Shown here: piece by piece, positions 34,960 through 43,175 of the stretch
Position numbering within the stretch: position 1 is the stretch's first letter
Layout: every line of letters starts with the position of its first letter
DNA from: Mangrovitalea sediminis
Lineage (GTDB): Bacteria > Pseudomonadota > Gammaproteobacteria > Pseudomonadales > Oleiphilaceae
Assembly: GCF_002514725.1 (NCBI RefSeq)
Contig: NZ_NTLB01000003.1
Span: forward strand, 558,001 to 622,000
Direction of reading: 5' to 3'
DNA length: 64,000 nucleotides
The notes under the pieces: generated by a model
Told to the model about the DNA's origin: nothing
The model's input: the letters and a program-made list of their open reading frames with translations, nothing else
Databases searched by the model: none
Made by a program: the position numbers and the translations under genes

Positions 34960-35463
34960 ATGACCAGTGGTAATCTCCGTGCATATGCTCCAACGAAGGC
35001 CGCACAAATAGCTGCGATTTGTTTTACCGTTCCGGGAATACTGCTTTTTGGCTGGATGGGAATAAAAATTCTCAGTCAGGGAATGTGGTGGGGAGCAATC
35101 TTCATCGTAGGGAGCGTATTTTTGGCTATCTGGACAATTTTCATTGCGACTATTCGGGTGACGTTAAACGATCGACAACTGATCCGTACATGGGCGTTTG
35201 GGTCCTGCGTTATCCCAGTTGCAGAAATTACAAAACTTACTTTAAGTGGCGGTCGTACGTTATTTCTCGTAATAAGGGCAAGAGAAAAGCGAATGATGCT
35301 CTCTACGCAATCGTTTAAGAAATTGGCACTACACGAGATTTCAAACGCTATTCTTGCGGCCCGTGGTTTAGAGGGCCAGCCTCCTTTGCCGCCAAAGGCT
35401 AACTACATCGATGTTGAGGAAATGACGCTCAGGTATTTAGGGCGAAATGGCGATCAGGGATAG
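34960..35463 (+). CDS. Small membrane protein with PH-like tail (cassette)
   Basis: 167 residues. Two membrane helices (about 15-38 and 42-62: AAICFTVPGILLFGWMGIKIL and GAIFIVGSVFLAIWTIFIAT) precede a beta-rich cytoplasmic tail, RVTLNDRQLIRTWAFGSCVIPVAEITKL, that resembles bacterial PH-domain membrane proteins; the resemblance is by eye only. ATG at 34960 or TTG at 34951 are possible starts. Function unknown. AT-rich, same strand as the other cassette genes. Confidence 0.65.
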   Translation: MTSGNLRAYAPTKAAQIAAICFTVPGILLFGWMGIKILSQGMWWGAIFIVGSVFLAIWTIFIATIRVTLNDRQLIRTWAFGSCVIPVAEITKLTLSGGRTLFLVIRAREKRMMLSTQSFKKLALHEISNAILAARGLEGQPPLPPKANYIDVEEMTLRYLGRNGDQG

Positions 35464-35511
35464 CGCTTAAATACAGATGCTCTGGAATAGATTTGCTTCG
35501 GTGGCGTACAG

Positions 35512-35580
35512 GCGGTCAGTAGCGCAGTTCGTTCTGGCTTTTCTTAGCACTCAAAAACAGCCTTAAAGACAGTGTTAGGT
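35512..35580 (+). other. attC-like integron recombination site 2 (weaker)
   Basis: The right end is GTTAGGT (35574-35580), a match to the GTTRRRY core, directly in front of the next start codon. GCAGTTCGTTCTGG (35524-35537) is identical to part of site 1. GGCTTTT and AAAACAGCC can form the inner stem. The left core is not clear, so this may be a degenerate site. Confidence 0.5.
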
Positions 35581-35581
35581 G

Positions 35582-35968
35582 ATGGAAATGAATAAGACCG
35601 CGATGAAACATCAGGCGATAAATTTCAAGAACAAGCTCGGCCTTTTCAATGAGCAGTGGTCACCGAAAGTGATCGCTGAAATGAATGACTATCAGTTCAA
35701 GGTGGTCAAACTTCAGGGCGAGTTCGTGTGGCATGATCACAAAGACACGGATGAAACCTTCGTCGTGCTAGAAGGGACTCTTCGAATCGATTTCAGAGAT
35801 GGGCATGTGGATCTCTCTGAGGGCGAAATGTACGTTGTTCCCAAGGGCGTCGAACACAAGCCATATGCGGAGAACGAGGCAAAGGTTCTGCTAATCGAGC
35901 CACGGGGCGTCGTGAACACTGGTGATGAGGTCGGCAGCCAGACGGCGGAAAATGACGTTTGGATCTGA
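35582..35968 (+). CDS. Cupin-domain protein (cassette)
   Basis: 128 residues. A single small beta-barrel with the cupin motifs GEFVWHDHKDTDETFVVLEGTL (metal ligands His-x-His...Glu about 45-55) and LSEGEMYVVPKGVEHKPYAENEAKVLLIEP (third His). Such proteins bind a metal or small ligand; substrate unknown. The start follows the GTTAGGT core by one base, and there is no normal ribosome-binding site, which is common for cassettes. ATG at 35588 is also possible. Confidence 0.82.
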   Translation: MEMNKTAMKHQAINFKNKLGLFNEQWSPKVIAEMNDYQFKVVKLQGEFVWHDHKDTDETFVVLEGTLRIDFRDGHVDLSEGEMYVVPKGVEHKPYAENEAKVLLIEPRGVVNTGDEVGSQTAENDVWI

Positions 35969-35969
35969 A

Positions 35970-36043
35970 TCAGTCAACAGGGCGCTCGCTCGGGCGCAAA
36001 CTACTCGGCGCTTGATTTGCGCTGTCTCTTTTAGACGTTAGGA
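35970..36043 (+). other. attC-like integron recombination site 3 (weaker)
   Basis: Right core GTTAGGA at 36037-36043, six bases before the next ATG. The inner part pairs as GCGCAAA/TTTGCGC with further ACAG/CTGT pairing outside. The left core TCAAC is imperfect. Position between two cassette-like genes supports the call. Confidence 0.5.
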
Positions 36044-36049
36044 GCATCA

Positions 36050-36619
36050 ATGAGTTCGATTCCTCCTGAGTTCTCGAACATCAAAATTGGCCGCCGTAAT
36101 GGCTATGAAGAAATTGTTATGCCCTCAGGAAACGGCGGCTTCATGCGCTTCGTTATCGGCATTTTTATTATTTGTTGGCTCGGTGGTTGGGTTGTGGGAT
36201 TTCATCATGCAGTGGCTCAGCTACTTTCTGGCAAGGGTGGTGCATTTCTCATTTTCTGGCTCGGTGGTTGGACTGTTGGCGGCGCATTTGCGGTAGCTAT
36301 CGTTGTTAGGATTTTTCGAAAGCCGGTTCCGGAGAGGCTGTTGCTGAACAAGCCAAATTTAGCATTTGACTCTGGTGTGCCGCCTTTCAAGCTAAAAACA
36401 GGCTCCAATTCGCCAAAAGATCAATGGCAGGCTCTCTTTCCAAAAAGAAAAAAGCTGCAATTTACTCCGGATCAGATCAATACGCTGTCTCTTCGCGAAA
36501 CCTATTCGGGCAACCGGTTAACCGTCGATGTCGGAAACATGAGAATAGATCTTGCCGGTGCGGTTACTGAAGTTGAGAGGGAATGGCTATACCAGTACCT
36601 CAAATCGAACTACTCCTAA
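36050..36619 (+). CDS. Membrane protein with twin WLGGW motifs (cassette)
   Basis: 189 residues. Two membrane helices carry near-identical motifs: FIICWLGGWVVGF (about 39-51) and FLIFWLGGWTVGG (about 67-79), separated by a short loop. The C-terminal 90 residues are soluble and beta-rich, with LRETYSGNRLTVDVGNMRIDLAGAVTEVERE. I do not recognise a family with known function. The ATG at 36050 follows GTTAGGAGC, in which GGAG may serve as ribosome-binding site. Its stop codon TAA lies inside the left end of the next attC-like site, as is usual for cassettes. Confidence 0.72.
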   Translation: MSSIPPEFSNIKIGRRNGYEEIVMPSGNGGFMRFVIGIFIICWLGGWVVGFHHAVAQLLSGKGGAFLIFWLGGWTVGGAFAVAIVVRIFRKPVPERLLLNKPNLAFDSGVPPFKLKTGSNSPKDQWQALFPKRKKLQFTPDQINTLSLRETYSGNRLTVDVGNMRIDLAGAVTEVEREWLYQYLKSNYS

Positions 36620-36688
36620 CCGTTTGATTCGGAAAATTTTGTGCCTTCACCGGATGCACTATGTGTGTTGCTGATCAAAGCGTCTTAT
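36614..36688 (+). other. attC-like integron recombination site 4
   Basis: 75 bp. Left arm TCCTAACCGTTTGATTCGG pairs with right arm GCTGATCAAAGCGTCTTAT, with an unpaired base on one side. CCTTCACCGGATGCACTA and GCTGATCAAAGCGT match site 1. The right core reads CTTAT rather than GTTAT, so recombination at this end may be lost. No cassette gene follows; the next gene, rarD, is in the opposite orientation. Confidence 0.65.
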
Positions 36689-36860
36689 TTCAAGACGGTC
36701 TCAACGATGAGCTTGAAAGGTGGTGTGGCTCAGATTGCATCGCTATGAATCGCCACCCCTTCGTTAGACTCATGTCCGTCACCACTGATTCGATCGCTCT
36801 GGATCGTAGGTGACGACGGCTGCTGGCTGGAAGACCTCTCGCCTGAGCGAGATATTTCCC

Positions 36861-37781
36861 TTACGACGTCAGGTTGGAAGCGCTGCGTGTTGCCATACTT
36901 CTCTGAACCCGCCAGTTATCGGCTGTGTACAGCGCCAAGCCAAACCAGATGCAGGTGAAGGTGATGGCGTCGGCGCGGGTGAAGATTTCACCAAACAGGA
37001 AGATACCTGTCAGCAGGTGAGCTGTCGGGGTGATGTATTGGAAAAGGCCCAGTGTCCCCAGCCGTAGTCGTCTCGCGGCCGCAGCGAACAGGACCAGAGG
37101 AACGACGGTGACGGCACCGGCGCCGACCAGCAGGAGATTCGTTTTCAGGTTGCTGTTCAGAAAGGCTGCTGTGCCGTGTTGGTAGAGCATGGCGAGCCAA
37201 ATCAAGGCAAAGGGTGACAGTATCAGGGTTTCGACCAGTAGCCCCGTGGCGCCGTCCACATTGACCTGTTTACGGATCAGTCCGTAGATCGCAAAGGCAC
37301 TCGCCAGCACCAGCGAGATCCAGGGTACCTGACCAAAAGCCAGGATCATGACCATCACGCCGCCCGCGGCAATCGCCACTGCCAGGCTCTGTAACGGGCG
37401 CAGTCGCTCGCCGAGGAAAAAGAAGCCCAGCAGGACGTTGAGTAACGGGTTGATGTAATAGCCGAGGCTGCTTTCCAGCACATGATTGTGCGTGACGGCC
37501 CAGATAAAGACCCCCCAGTTCACCGCAATCAGCATGGCGCTCAACGTTAGCGCCGCCATGGTGCGCGGTTGGCGGAAGACGTTACGCAACCGTTCGCCGC
37601 GCCCGAGTACCAGGGTGAAGACGAAGAGCAGGGCAGCGGCCCAAATGACCCGGTGAATCAGCATTTCCCAGGTCGACACACGAGGGCCGATCAGGTGGAA
37701 GTAGAGCGGTAGAAAGCCCCACAACATAAATGCCGATGTCGCCGAGATCATTCCCTGGCGCGTTTCGCGGCCGTCAGTCAC
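36861..37781 (-). CDS. rarD: EamA-family transporter RarD
   Basis: 306 residues with about ten membrane helices. The start GMISATSAFMLWGFLPLYFHLI and LESSLGYYINPLLNVLLGFFFLGERLRPLQ are RarD hallmarks. The substrate of RarD in E. coli is not settled (chloramphenicol sensitivity was reported). Predicted inner membrane protein. The 172 bp between the last attC-like site and the end of this gene hold no feature that I can name. Confidence 0.92.
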   Translation of the reverse strand: MTDGRETRQGMISATSAFMLWGFLPLYFHLIGPRVSTWEMLIHRVIWAAALLFVFTLVLGRGERLRNVFRQPRTMAALTLSAMLIAVNWGVFIWAVTHNHVLESSLGYYINPLLNVLLGFFFLGERLRPLQSLAVAIAAGGVMVMILAFGQVPWISLVLASAFAIYGLIRKQVNVDGATGLLVETLILSPFALIWLAMLYQHGTAAFLNSNLKTNLLLVGAGAVTVVPLVLFAAAARRLRLGTLGLFQYITPTAHLLTGIFLFGEIFTRADAITFTCIWFGLALYTADNWRVQRSMATRSASNLTS

Positions 37782-37837
37782 ATTGCCTCCAATACATTAG
37801 GGAGCTACGTATGAACATGGACGAAGCCGCGATGATC

Positions 37838-38317
37838 TCAGGGGCTTCGTTCCAGGGTTAGTAAGTGTCGCTTACGATCGAGTCCACCGGCATAACCGGT
37901 AAGCGAACCGTTGGCTCCTACAGCCCGGTGGCAGGGGACGATCACCGATAACGGGTTGCGTCCCACCGCAGACCCCACCGCGCGTGAGGCTGTCGGTTGC
38001 CCCAACTGCTGGGCCAGGGCCCCGTAGGTTGTGGTGTCACCATAAGGAATAGTCTGCAGCACCTGCCAGACTCGCTGCTGGAAGAGAGTTCCCTTGGGGG
38101 CTAGCGGCAAGTCGAAACGGTCCCGCTGACCGGCGAAGTAGTCTGCCAGTTGTTCGCGTGCGGCGTCCAGTAGCGGGTGCTGATTTACCGTCTGCCAATC
38201 GTCGGCGATATGGGGATAGTATCGCTGACCCTCAAACCAGGTCCCCATAAGACCATTGTCGGTTGCCGCGAGAAGGATGGCGCCCAATGGGCTGTCGATA
38301 GTGGTGTAGACGATCAT
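37838..38317 (-). CDS. ogt: Methylated-DNA-protein-cysteine methyltransferase
   Basis: 159 residues. The active-site motif NPLSVIVPCHRAVG places the methyl-acceptor Cys at 129; RVWQVLQTIPYGDTTTYGALA and ASRAVGSAVGRNP complete the DNA-binding helix-turn-helix. It removes O6-alkyl groups from guanine by suicide transfer to Cys129. It lies 21 bp after the AdaA-AlkA gene on the same strand, so the pair is likely one alkylation-repair operon. Slightly shorter than E. coli Ogt. Confidence 0.95.
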   Translation of the reverse strand: MIVYTTIDSPLGAILLAATDNGLMGTWFEGQRYYPHIADDWQTVNQHPLLDAAREQLADYFAGQRDRFDLPLAPKGTLFQQRVWQVLQTIPYGDTTTYGALAQQLGQPTASRAVGSAVGRNPLSVIVPCHRAVGANGSLTGYAGGLDRKRHLLTLERSP

Positions 38318-38338
38318 GGGACTGTGCCTCCAGTCGCG

Positions 38339-39787
38339 TCAGGGGGATTCGGGTTGAAAGGTGCCGCCGTGCCACAGATGCATTGCGGCGTAAGCGCGCC
38401 AGGGGCGCCAGCGTTCGGCGATGGCCAGAATGCGCTTTGGTGAGCGTTCATCCAGCGCTTTCATGAGGCCTGCGTCAGCCGCCGGGAAGGCGTCCGGCCA
38501 GGAAAGGGCGCGCATGATGACGTATTGCGCTGTCCAGTCGCCAATGCCGGGCAGGGCCTTCAGGGAAGCGAGTGTCTGCTCGACCGGCGTGCCTGGGGAC
38601 AGAATCAGCTCCCGGGTCGCACAAGCGGCAGCCAGCGCCTGTATCGCCGTGCTGCGCATGCGGATAATCCCCATCTGGCCAAGCGTATCCGGGCTGGTTC
38701 CGGCCATTCGGGCCGCAGAAGGAAAAGTGCGATTCAATTCTGGGAAGGGCGTTTCGAGCGGTTCGCCCAGATCTGTTGCGATGCGCCCGGCCAGGGTGCG
38801 GGCGGCCTTTACCGTGATTTGTTGTCCCAAGACGGCTCGCACGGTCATCTCGAATCCGTCGAAGGCACCGGGTACCCTTAAGCCAGGACTGGTCCGGCTG
38901 AGTTCTCCCAGATGTGCATTGATCTCGTCGGGACGGCAGTCCAGGTCGAACAGTCGCTTGACCCGTCCCAGCACTTCAGGCGCTACCGCGGCCAGAGACC
39001 CCGACAGTATCACTTCCAGTGTATGGCGTTGTGGCAGGTGGGCCACGCTGAGCCAGCCCCGGTACACCCGTTCGCCGCGGTCGATGGTCACGGTACGAAG
39101 GTAGCGGTCATCGGCGACCCATTCGACATTGGCGATGGCGCGGTAGGCGAGGAAGCCCAGCTGCGTCTCCCACGCATAGGGTGGACGATAGGCCAGTTCG
39201 AACCGGAGTTCGCTTCGCGGGGCGGCTTCGGGCGTTTTGCGTAGATCCCGTGGTTGTAACCGGTACCGTTCCCGAAACAGGGTGTTGAAGCGTCGAACGC
39301 TGCCGAAGCCGGCCGCCATGGCAATATCCGTCACCGGCAGGTCAGTGTCGGTCAGCAGGCGCTTGGCGAGTAGCAGGCGTTGTGTCTGGGCATAGGCCAC
39401 GGGCGTGACGCCGAATTCACCCGTGAAGACGCGGCGGAGGTGGCGGTCGCTGGTTTCCAGCCGGGCTGCCAGGGTACTGAGATCGCTGTCCGTCAGCACT
39501 CCGTCGTCGATCAGGCTGGCCGCTGCATGGGCGATCTGGCGTCCTGCGTCCACCCGGGCGTGCCCTGGCGCAAGTTCCGGCCGGCAGCGCAGGCAGGGCC
39601 GGAAACCAGCCGCCTCGGCGGCTGCGGCACTGGGGTAGAAGTGGCAGTTCTCCGGACGGGGTGTGCGTACGCGGCAAACCGGCCGGCAGTAGATGCCGGT
39701 GGAGGATACGCCGACGTAAAAGCGTCCGTCGAAGCGGGCGTCCCGTGCCAGGAGCGCCTTGTAACAAATCTCGGTCTCTATCCACAT
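38339..39787 (-). CDS. AdaA-AlkA fusion: methyl-sensing regulator and 3-methyladenine DNA glycosylase
   Basis: About 482 residues in three parts. Residues 5-75 form the Ada zinc domain with four Cys (C34, C38, C65, C68) spaced as in E. coli Ada, where the first Cys accepts methyl from phosphotriesters. An AraC-type helix-turn-helix follows (about 85-185: LAARLETSDRHLRRVFTGEFGVTPVAYAQT, DIAMAAGFGSVRRFNTLF). The rest is an AlkA glycosylase with the helix-hairpin-helix LPGIGDWTAQYV and catalytic Asp near 438 (PAADAGLM). So sensing of damage, gene control and base excision sit in one protein, with ogt beside it. I prefer the ATG at 39787, matching Ada N-termini; ATG at 39811 is possible. Confidence 0.93.
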   Translation of the reverse strand: MWIETEICYKALLARDARFDGRFYVGVSSTGIYCRPVCRVRTPRPENCHFYPSAAAAEAAGFRPCLRCRPELAPGHARVDAGRQIAHAAASLIDDGVLTDSDLSTLAARLETSDRHLRRVFTGEFGVTPVAYAQTQRLLLAKRLLTDTDLPVTDIAMAAGFGSVRRFNTLFRERYRLQPRDLRKTPEAAPRSELRFELAYRPPYAWETQLGFLAYRAIANVEWVADDRYLRTVTIDRGERVYRGWLSVAHLPQRHTLEVILSGSLAAVAPEVLGRVKRLFDLDCRPDEINAHLGELSRTSPGLRVPGAFDGFEMTVRAVLGQQITVKAARTLAGRIATDLGEPLETPFPELNRTFPSAARMAGTSPDTLGQMGIIRMRSTAIQALAAACATRELILSPGTPVEQTLASLKALPGIGDWTAQYVIMRALSWPDAFPAADAGLMKALDERSPKRILAIAERWRPWRAYAAMHLWHGGTFQPESP

Positions 39788-39921
39788 GACGCTATCATAA
39801 CGGGCTTGCATGTCCTGGACTCGCCATTTTCGGACATTATGTTGGTTTGATGCGGCGCAAGGTTTCCTGCCTGCCATCCGTGCAGCATAGGCAGCAGGTA
39901 GCGGATGAAAGGGGAACCGTC

Positions 39922-40515
39922 ATGGAACGAAAGATTTTGGTTATTCAGGGGCATCCCGATGCGTCGACGCAGCACCTTTGCCACCAGATTGGAGCGGCTT
40001 ATTCCGACGGCGCCCGGGACGCCGGTCATGACGTGCGGGAACTGGATATCGGCCGACTCGAATTTTCAATTCTGCGAAGTACCGCCGACTGGCAGGACGG
40101 GACGCCGTCACCCGCGATTAGAGAAGCGCAGGATGCCATTCGCCGGGCGCAGCACCTGGTGTTGATCTACCCGCTCTGGCTGGGAGCTCCTCCGGCTTTG
40201 CTCAAAGGTTTTCTGGAGCAGGTCTTTCGACCGGGATTTGCCTCTCCCGATAGCCCCAAAAAGGGCAAGTCGCGTTTTCCCCATCCATTGCGGGGGAAGA
40301 GCGTCCGGATTGTGATCACGATGGGAATGCCGAGCTGGTTTTATCGCCTGCACTTCGGCGCCCATAGCCTGCGAAGCCTCAAGCGCAACATCCTGGGTTT
40401 TCTCGGCGCCGGGCCGATCCGAACCTCGTTGGTCGGTATGGTGGAAGCCATGCCTGAACAACGGCGTGAACGGCTGCTAACGCAGATGCGGCATCTGGGC
40501 GAACGGGCGCGTTAG
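39922..40515 (+). CDS. NAD(P)H-dependent oxidoreductase, flavodoxin-like fold
   Basis: 197 residues of the NQO1/KefF/MdaB group. ILVIQGHPDASTQHLCHQIG gives the phosphate-binding loop of the flavodoxin fold, AQHLVLIYPLWLGAPPALLKGFLEQVF is the signature near 80-105, and IVITMGMPSWFYRLHFGAH lies near 130-148. Probably FMN/FAD-bound quinone or nitro reductase. The start at 39922 has GGGGA about 7 nt upstream. It is divergent from the AdaA-AlkA gene and overlaps the end of the MBL gene by 4 bp, tail to tail. Confidence 0.87.
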   Translation: MERKILVIQGHPDASTQHLCHQIGAAYSDGARDAGHDVRELDIGRLEFSILRSTADWQDGTPSPAIREAQDAIRRAQHLVLIYPLWLGAPPALLKGFLEQVFRPGFASPDSPKKGKSRFPHPLRGKSVRIVITMGMPSWFYRLHFGAHSLRSLKRNILGFLGAGPIRTSLVGMVEAMPEQRRERLLTQMRHLGERAR

Positions 40516-41462
40516 GCTATCCGGTCCAGCCAGACATCCAACCCCTGGGCGTTCAGTTTGGCGTCTGTGCGTAGAATCTCTTCCACAACCCGGTCGGGAA
40601 GCCGGCAACCATGCTGGCGGACCTGGTTGCGCAAGTAGTGCCACAGGTCTTCGGCGATCCGCTCAAGCCGGCTATCGCCAGCGTGGCGATGTTCCTCCGC
40701 GATACGCACATATTCGTCGATCCGCTGATGCAGCTGACGGGCCAGCTCCGGCAGCCCCGTGACCTCGCCGAAGTGGGTGAGGTAGGCGGCGCGGGTATTC
40801 AGGCCGACGATGTGGTTTACCGAGTCGTGTAAGGCGGCGGGGTCGAATTGGGTTGGCGTTGTGGTGGGGAAAATAAAGGCGCCATTGGCGGTGTCGAATT
40901 CCCGGTACGAGATCCCGAAGGTGTCGCCGGTAAACACCGCGGAGGCGTCGACATCGTGAATGCAGTAATGATGGAGCGCATGCCCCGGCGTATGCAGGAA
41001 TCGGAATTCTGATGAGCCCAGTCTGAGGCTGTCGCCATCCGCCACCTCGATAACGCGTTCCGCCGGGACCGGAAGGATGGTGCCGTAAAGACGGTTGAAG
41101 GTTTCGTCGCCATACACGCCGCGCGTACTGGCTATCAGCTTTTCCGGGTCGATCATGTGCCGGCTGCCGCGGGGGTGGATTACCATGCGGGCATCGGGTA
41201 ATGCGGCCATAAGGGTCCCTGCGCCGCCGGCATGATCCAGGTGAACGTGAGTGACCATGACATAATCTACCTGCTCGGGCGCGATATTCCGCTCACGCAG
41301 GGCTTCGAGCACCAACGGCGTGCCAGGGGCTGTTCCCGTATCGACCAACGCCGCGCGGCCATCGCGCACGATCAGGTGGCAGGCGTCGAGCAGGGGCCGT
41401 ATGTAATCGGTATCGATGGCGGTGATCCCGTTGTCGTATTCAATGCAATTGATCTTTGACAT
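40512..41462 (-). CDS. MBL-fold metallo-hydrolase
   Basis: 316 residues from MSKINCIEYD. The zinc motif THVHLDHAGGAG (about 77-88), a His near 162 in TPGHALHHYCIHD, and Asp in FTGDTFG make a complete metallo-beta-lactamase site. The C-terminal about 100 residues are helical (LTHFGEVTGLPELARQLHQRIDEYVRIAEEH). Substrate unknown; similar proteins are annotated as hydrolases of acyl or thioester substrates. The weak ribosome-binding site leaves the start open by a few codons (41462 or 41480). Confidence 0.87.
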   Translation of the reverse strand: MSKINCIEYDNGITAIDTDYIRPLLDACHLIVRDGRAALVDTGTAPGTPLVLEALRERNIAPEQVDYVMVTHVHLDHAGGAGTLMAALPDARMVIHPRGSRHMIDPEKLIASTRGVYGDETFNRLYGTILPVPAERVIEVADGDSLRLGSSEFRFLHTPGHALHHYCIHDVDASAVFTGDTFGISYREFDTANGAFIFPTTTPTQFDPAALHDSVNHIVGLNTRAAYLTHFGEVTGLPELARQLHQRIDEYVRIAEEHRHAGDSRLERIAEDLWHYLRNQVRQHGCRLPDRVVEEILRTDAKLNAQGLDVWLDRIA

Positions 41463-41648
41463 GCGCAGGCCCCTTGGCAAGACATCGTAATCCAGGTTTA
41501 TCGCAGTCGCTGGCGTCGAGGTACCGCCAAGGACATGTCGAGACTGTCCCCGATCGCGCTGGTGGGGTCAAGGCTGTGGAAGGTTCCAAGTTTTTCACAA
41601 CAGACCGGTTTCTTCCCGCCCCCTTTGCCGTTAGAATACTGGCCCTTC

Positions 41649-41738
41649 GGAGAGGTGGCTGAGCGGTTGAAAGCGCACGACTCGAAATCGTGTTTACGGG
41701 CGACCGTAACGAGGGTTCGAATCCCTCCCTCTCCGCCA
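41649..41738 (+). tRNA. tRNA-Ser (anticodon CGA)
   Basis: 90 nt including an encoded CCA. Acceptor arms GGAGAGG and CCTCTCC pair fully. The anticodon stem CACGA/TCGTG encloses the loop CTCGAAA, giving CGA at 41683-41685 (reads UCG). A long variable arm (ACGGGCGACCGT) marks a class II tRNA, and the T arm is GAGGGTTCGAATCCCTC. A terminator follows after 11 bp. Confidence 0.98.
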
Positions 41739-41824
41739 GTTAATAAAGAACCCGGCCTTGTGCCGGGTTTTTTATTGACCGGAGACTGGGCAGGGTGAGA
41801 AGCCTCGCGGGTTCGACCGTAGCC
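41720..41824. repeat. 105-bp direct repeat, copy 1 (tRNA-Ser 3' end plus terminator)
   Basis: Starts inside the tRNA T arm (AATCCCTCCCTCTCCGCCA), includes the terminator and ends in GACCGTAGCC. An exact second copy stands at 41897-42001, giving a 177-bp period. Confidence 0.95.
41750..41775 (+). terminator. Rho-independent terminator of tRNA-Ser
   Basis: Stem ACCCGGC/GCCGGGT with loop CTTGT, followed by a run of T's, 11 bp after the tRNA. Confidence 0.95.
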
Positions 41825-41896
41825 AGCAACGCTGGCGAAGGAACGTCGGAGCAAAGCGACGACGGCCCCGAAGGGGTGAGCCGCGTAGCGGCGAAT

Positions 41897-42001
41897 AATC
41901 CCTCCCTCTCCGCCAGTTAATAAAGAACCCGGCCTTGTGCCGGGTTTTTTATTGACCGGAGACTGGGCAGGGTGAGAAGCCTCGCGGGTTCGACCGTAGC
42001 C
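41897..42001. repeat. 105-bp direct repeat, copy 2
   Basis: Identical to 41720-41824 as read base by base, including the last 19 nt of the tRNA and its terminator but not the rest of the tRNA. The 72 bp between the copies hold small hairpins (GGCCCCGAAGGGGT, GCCGCGTAGCGGC). Confidence 0.95.
41927..41952 (+). terminator. Duplicated Rho-independent terminator
   Basis: Same stem and T-run as the one at 41750-41775, lying in the second direct-repeat copy. It is close to the end of the minus-strand diguanylate cyclase gene and could be only a passenger of the duplication. Confidence 0.88.
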
Positions 42002-42014
42002 GGTAAAGGGCCCG

Positions 42015-43175
42015 TCAGCCAGCTAAAGAGGCCGATCGTTTTTCCTGAACACAAACACAATTGCGGCCCTGGTGCTTGGCTTGATACATCAACTGGTCGG
42101 CGTCGTTCAATAACGTCTCGAAGTTGATGCGACCGGATGCGGAGGCAATGCCGAAGCTGGCTGTCACCTTAATGTTGCGTTCTGGCAAAACCACAGGTGT
42201 GGTTGCGATCTTTTGCCGTATGCGTTCGGCAATCATGAGAGTGGTCTCTGCGCTGAGGCCGGGCAGCAATATCACAAACTCTTCTCCACCGATGCGGGCA
42301 ACCAGATCGGACGCTCGGGAGAAATGCTCCAGTTGTCTGGCGACCTCGGCCAGCACCAAATCCCCAACCTGGTGGCCATGCGTATCATTGATCCGTTTGA
42401 AATGATCAATGTCCACGACAATGACGTTGAGTGCTGAGTTTCTCGCTTTCAGGATCGGTAACAGGGTGGTCAGCGCGTTCGATAAGCCCCGGCGATTCAA
42501 TACGCCTGTCAGAGGGTCGTTGAGTGCCTGATTGAGCAGTTGGCGATGTTTGTGTATGAGGATGGCGGTCAGGAAACCGATGGAAACCAGGACGAAGCTG
42601 CTCGTTGTGGTAACAAAGGCGAGGGAATAGGCCGTAAGTAAGGCGTCGGCTTCGTAGCCTAGGTAAAACTGTACCGGTGCCGTCACAACCACTAATAAGG
42701 CGCCGAACGCAATCAGCCCATTGCCAACATTTTTCAATTTCAGGGCGCGTTGAAATGATGTGTAGAAAATACCCGAATAGGCGATGAACGCGTATGTAGA
42801 GACGATCATGAGGTGTTGCAAGGGTTGCGTGGCGCGCCAATTAAGGAAAAAGACAAAGCAGTGAAAGCCGATAGTGAGAATGAGTTTGTTTGAGACTTTT
42901 GAATACTGCTTGACGGCAATAAATAATAAAAATCCGCTGATAATATAGGCGGATCCTGCCGGAATTAATGGGTGCCTATGACCGTCGATATCTTTCAGCG
43001 CAAACAGAATCCAGCCGATGATGCTGAACACAAAGAAGGCTTTGAACAAACGAATGGAGGCAACTGGTAACGTTTTGCTTTGCAGAGAAAAAGTGACTAG
43101 AACAATGCCGCCCGTTAGCAGGATGAGTGCAAGGTGCAAGGCATAAATATAGGTGTGAAGGCTTATCTCGAGCAT
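42015..43175 (-). CDS. Membrane-bound diguanylate cyclase
   Basis: 386 residues. Seven hydrophobic helices fill about 8-208, resembling membrane sensor domains placed before GGDEF. The GGDEF domain (about 215-380) starts [13 protein letters not shown], with metal-binding [18 protein letters not shown] and an active-site GGEEF at 296-300. An inhibitory RxxD motif (R287-D290) stands five residues before it, so product feedback is likely. It should make cyclic di-GMP from GTP in response to an unknown membrane signal. The gene is single, AT-richer in its sensor part, and ends 13 bp from the direct repeat. Confidence 0.95.
   Translation of the reverse strand: MLEISLHTYIYALHLALILLTGGIVLVTFSLQSKTLPVASIRLFKAFFVFSIIGWILFALKDIDGHRHPLIPAGSAYIISGFLLFIAVKQYSKVSNKLILTIGFHCFVFFLNWRATQPLQHLMIVSTYAFIAYSGIFYTSFQRALKLKNVGNGLIAFGALLVVVTAPVQFYLGYEADALLTAYSLAFVTTTSSFVLVSIGFLTAILIHKHRQLLNQALNDPLTGVLNRRGLSNALTTLLPILKARNSALNVIVVDIDHFKRINDTHGHQVGDLVLAEVARQLEHFSRASDLVARIGGEEFVILLPGLSAETTLMIAERIRQKIATTPVVLPERNIKVTASFGIASASGRINFETLLNDADQLMYQAKHQGRNCVCVQEKRSASLAG

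Noticed and set aside
41498-41854. A 118-codon open frame on the minus strand across tRNA-Ser
   Set aside because: It is antisense to the tRNA and encodes the GGEGGIRTL-type peptide known as a common false prediction from tRNA-Ser regions.
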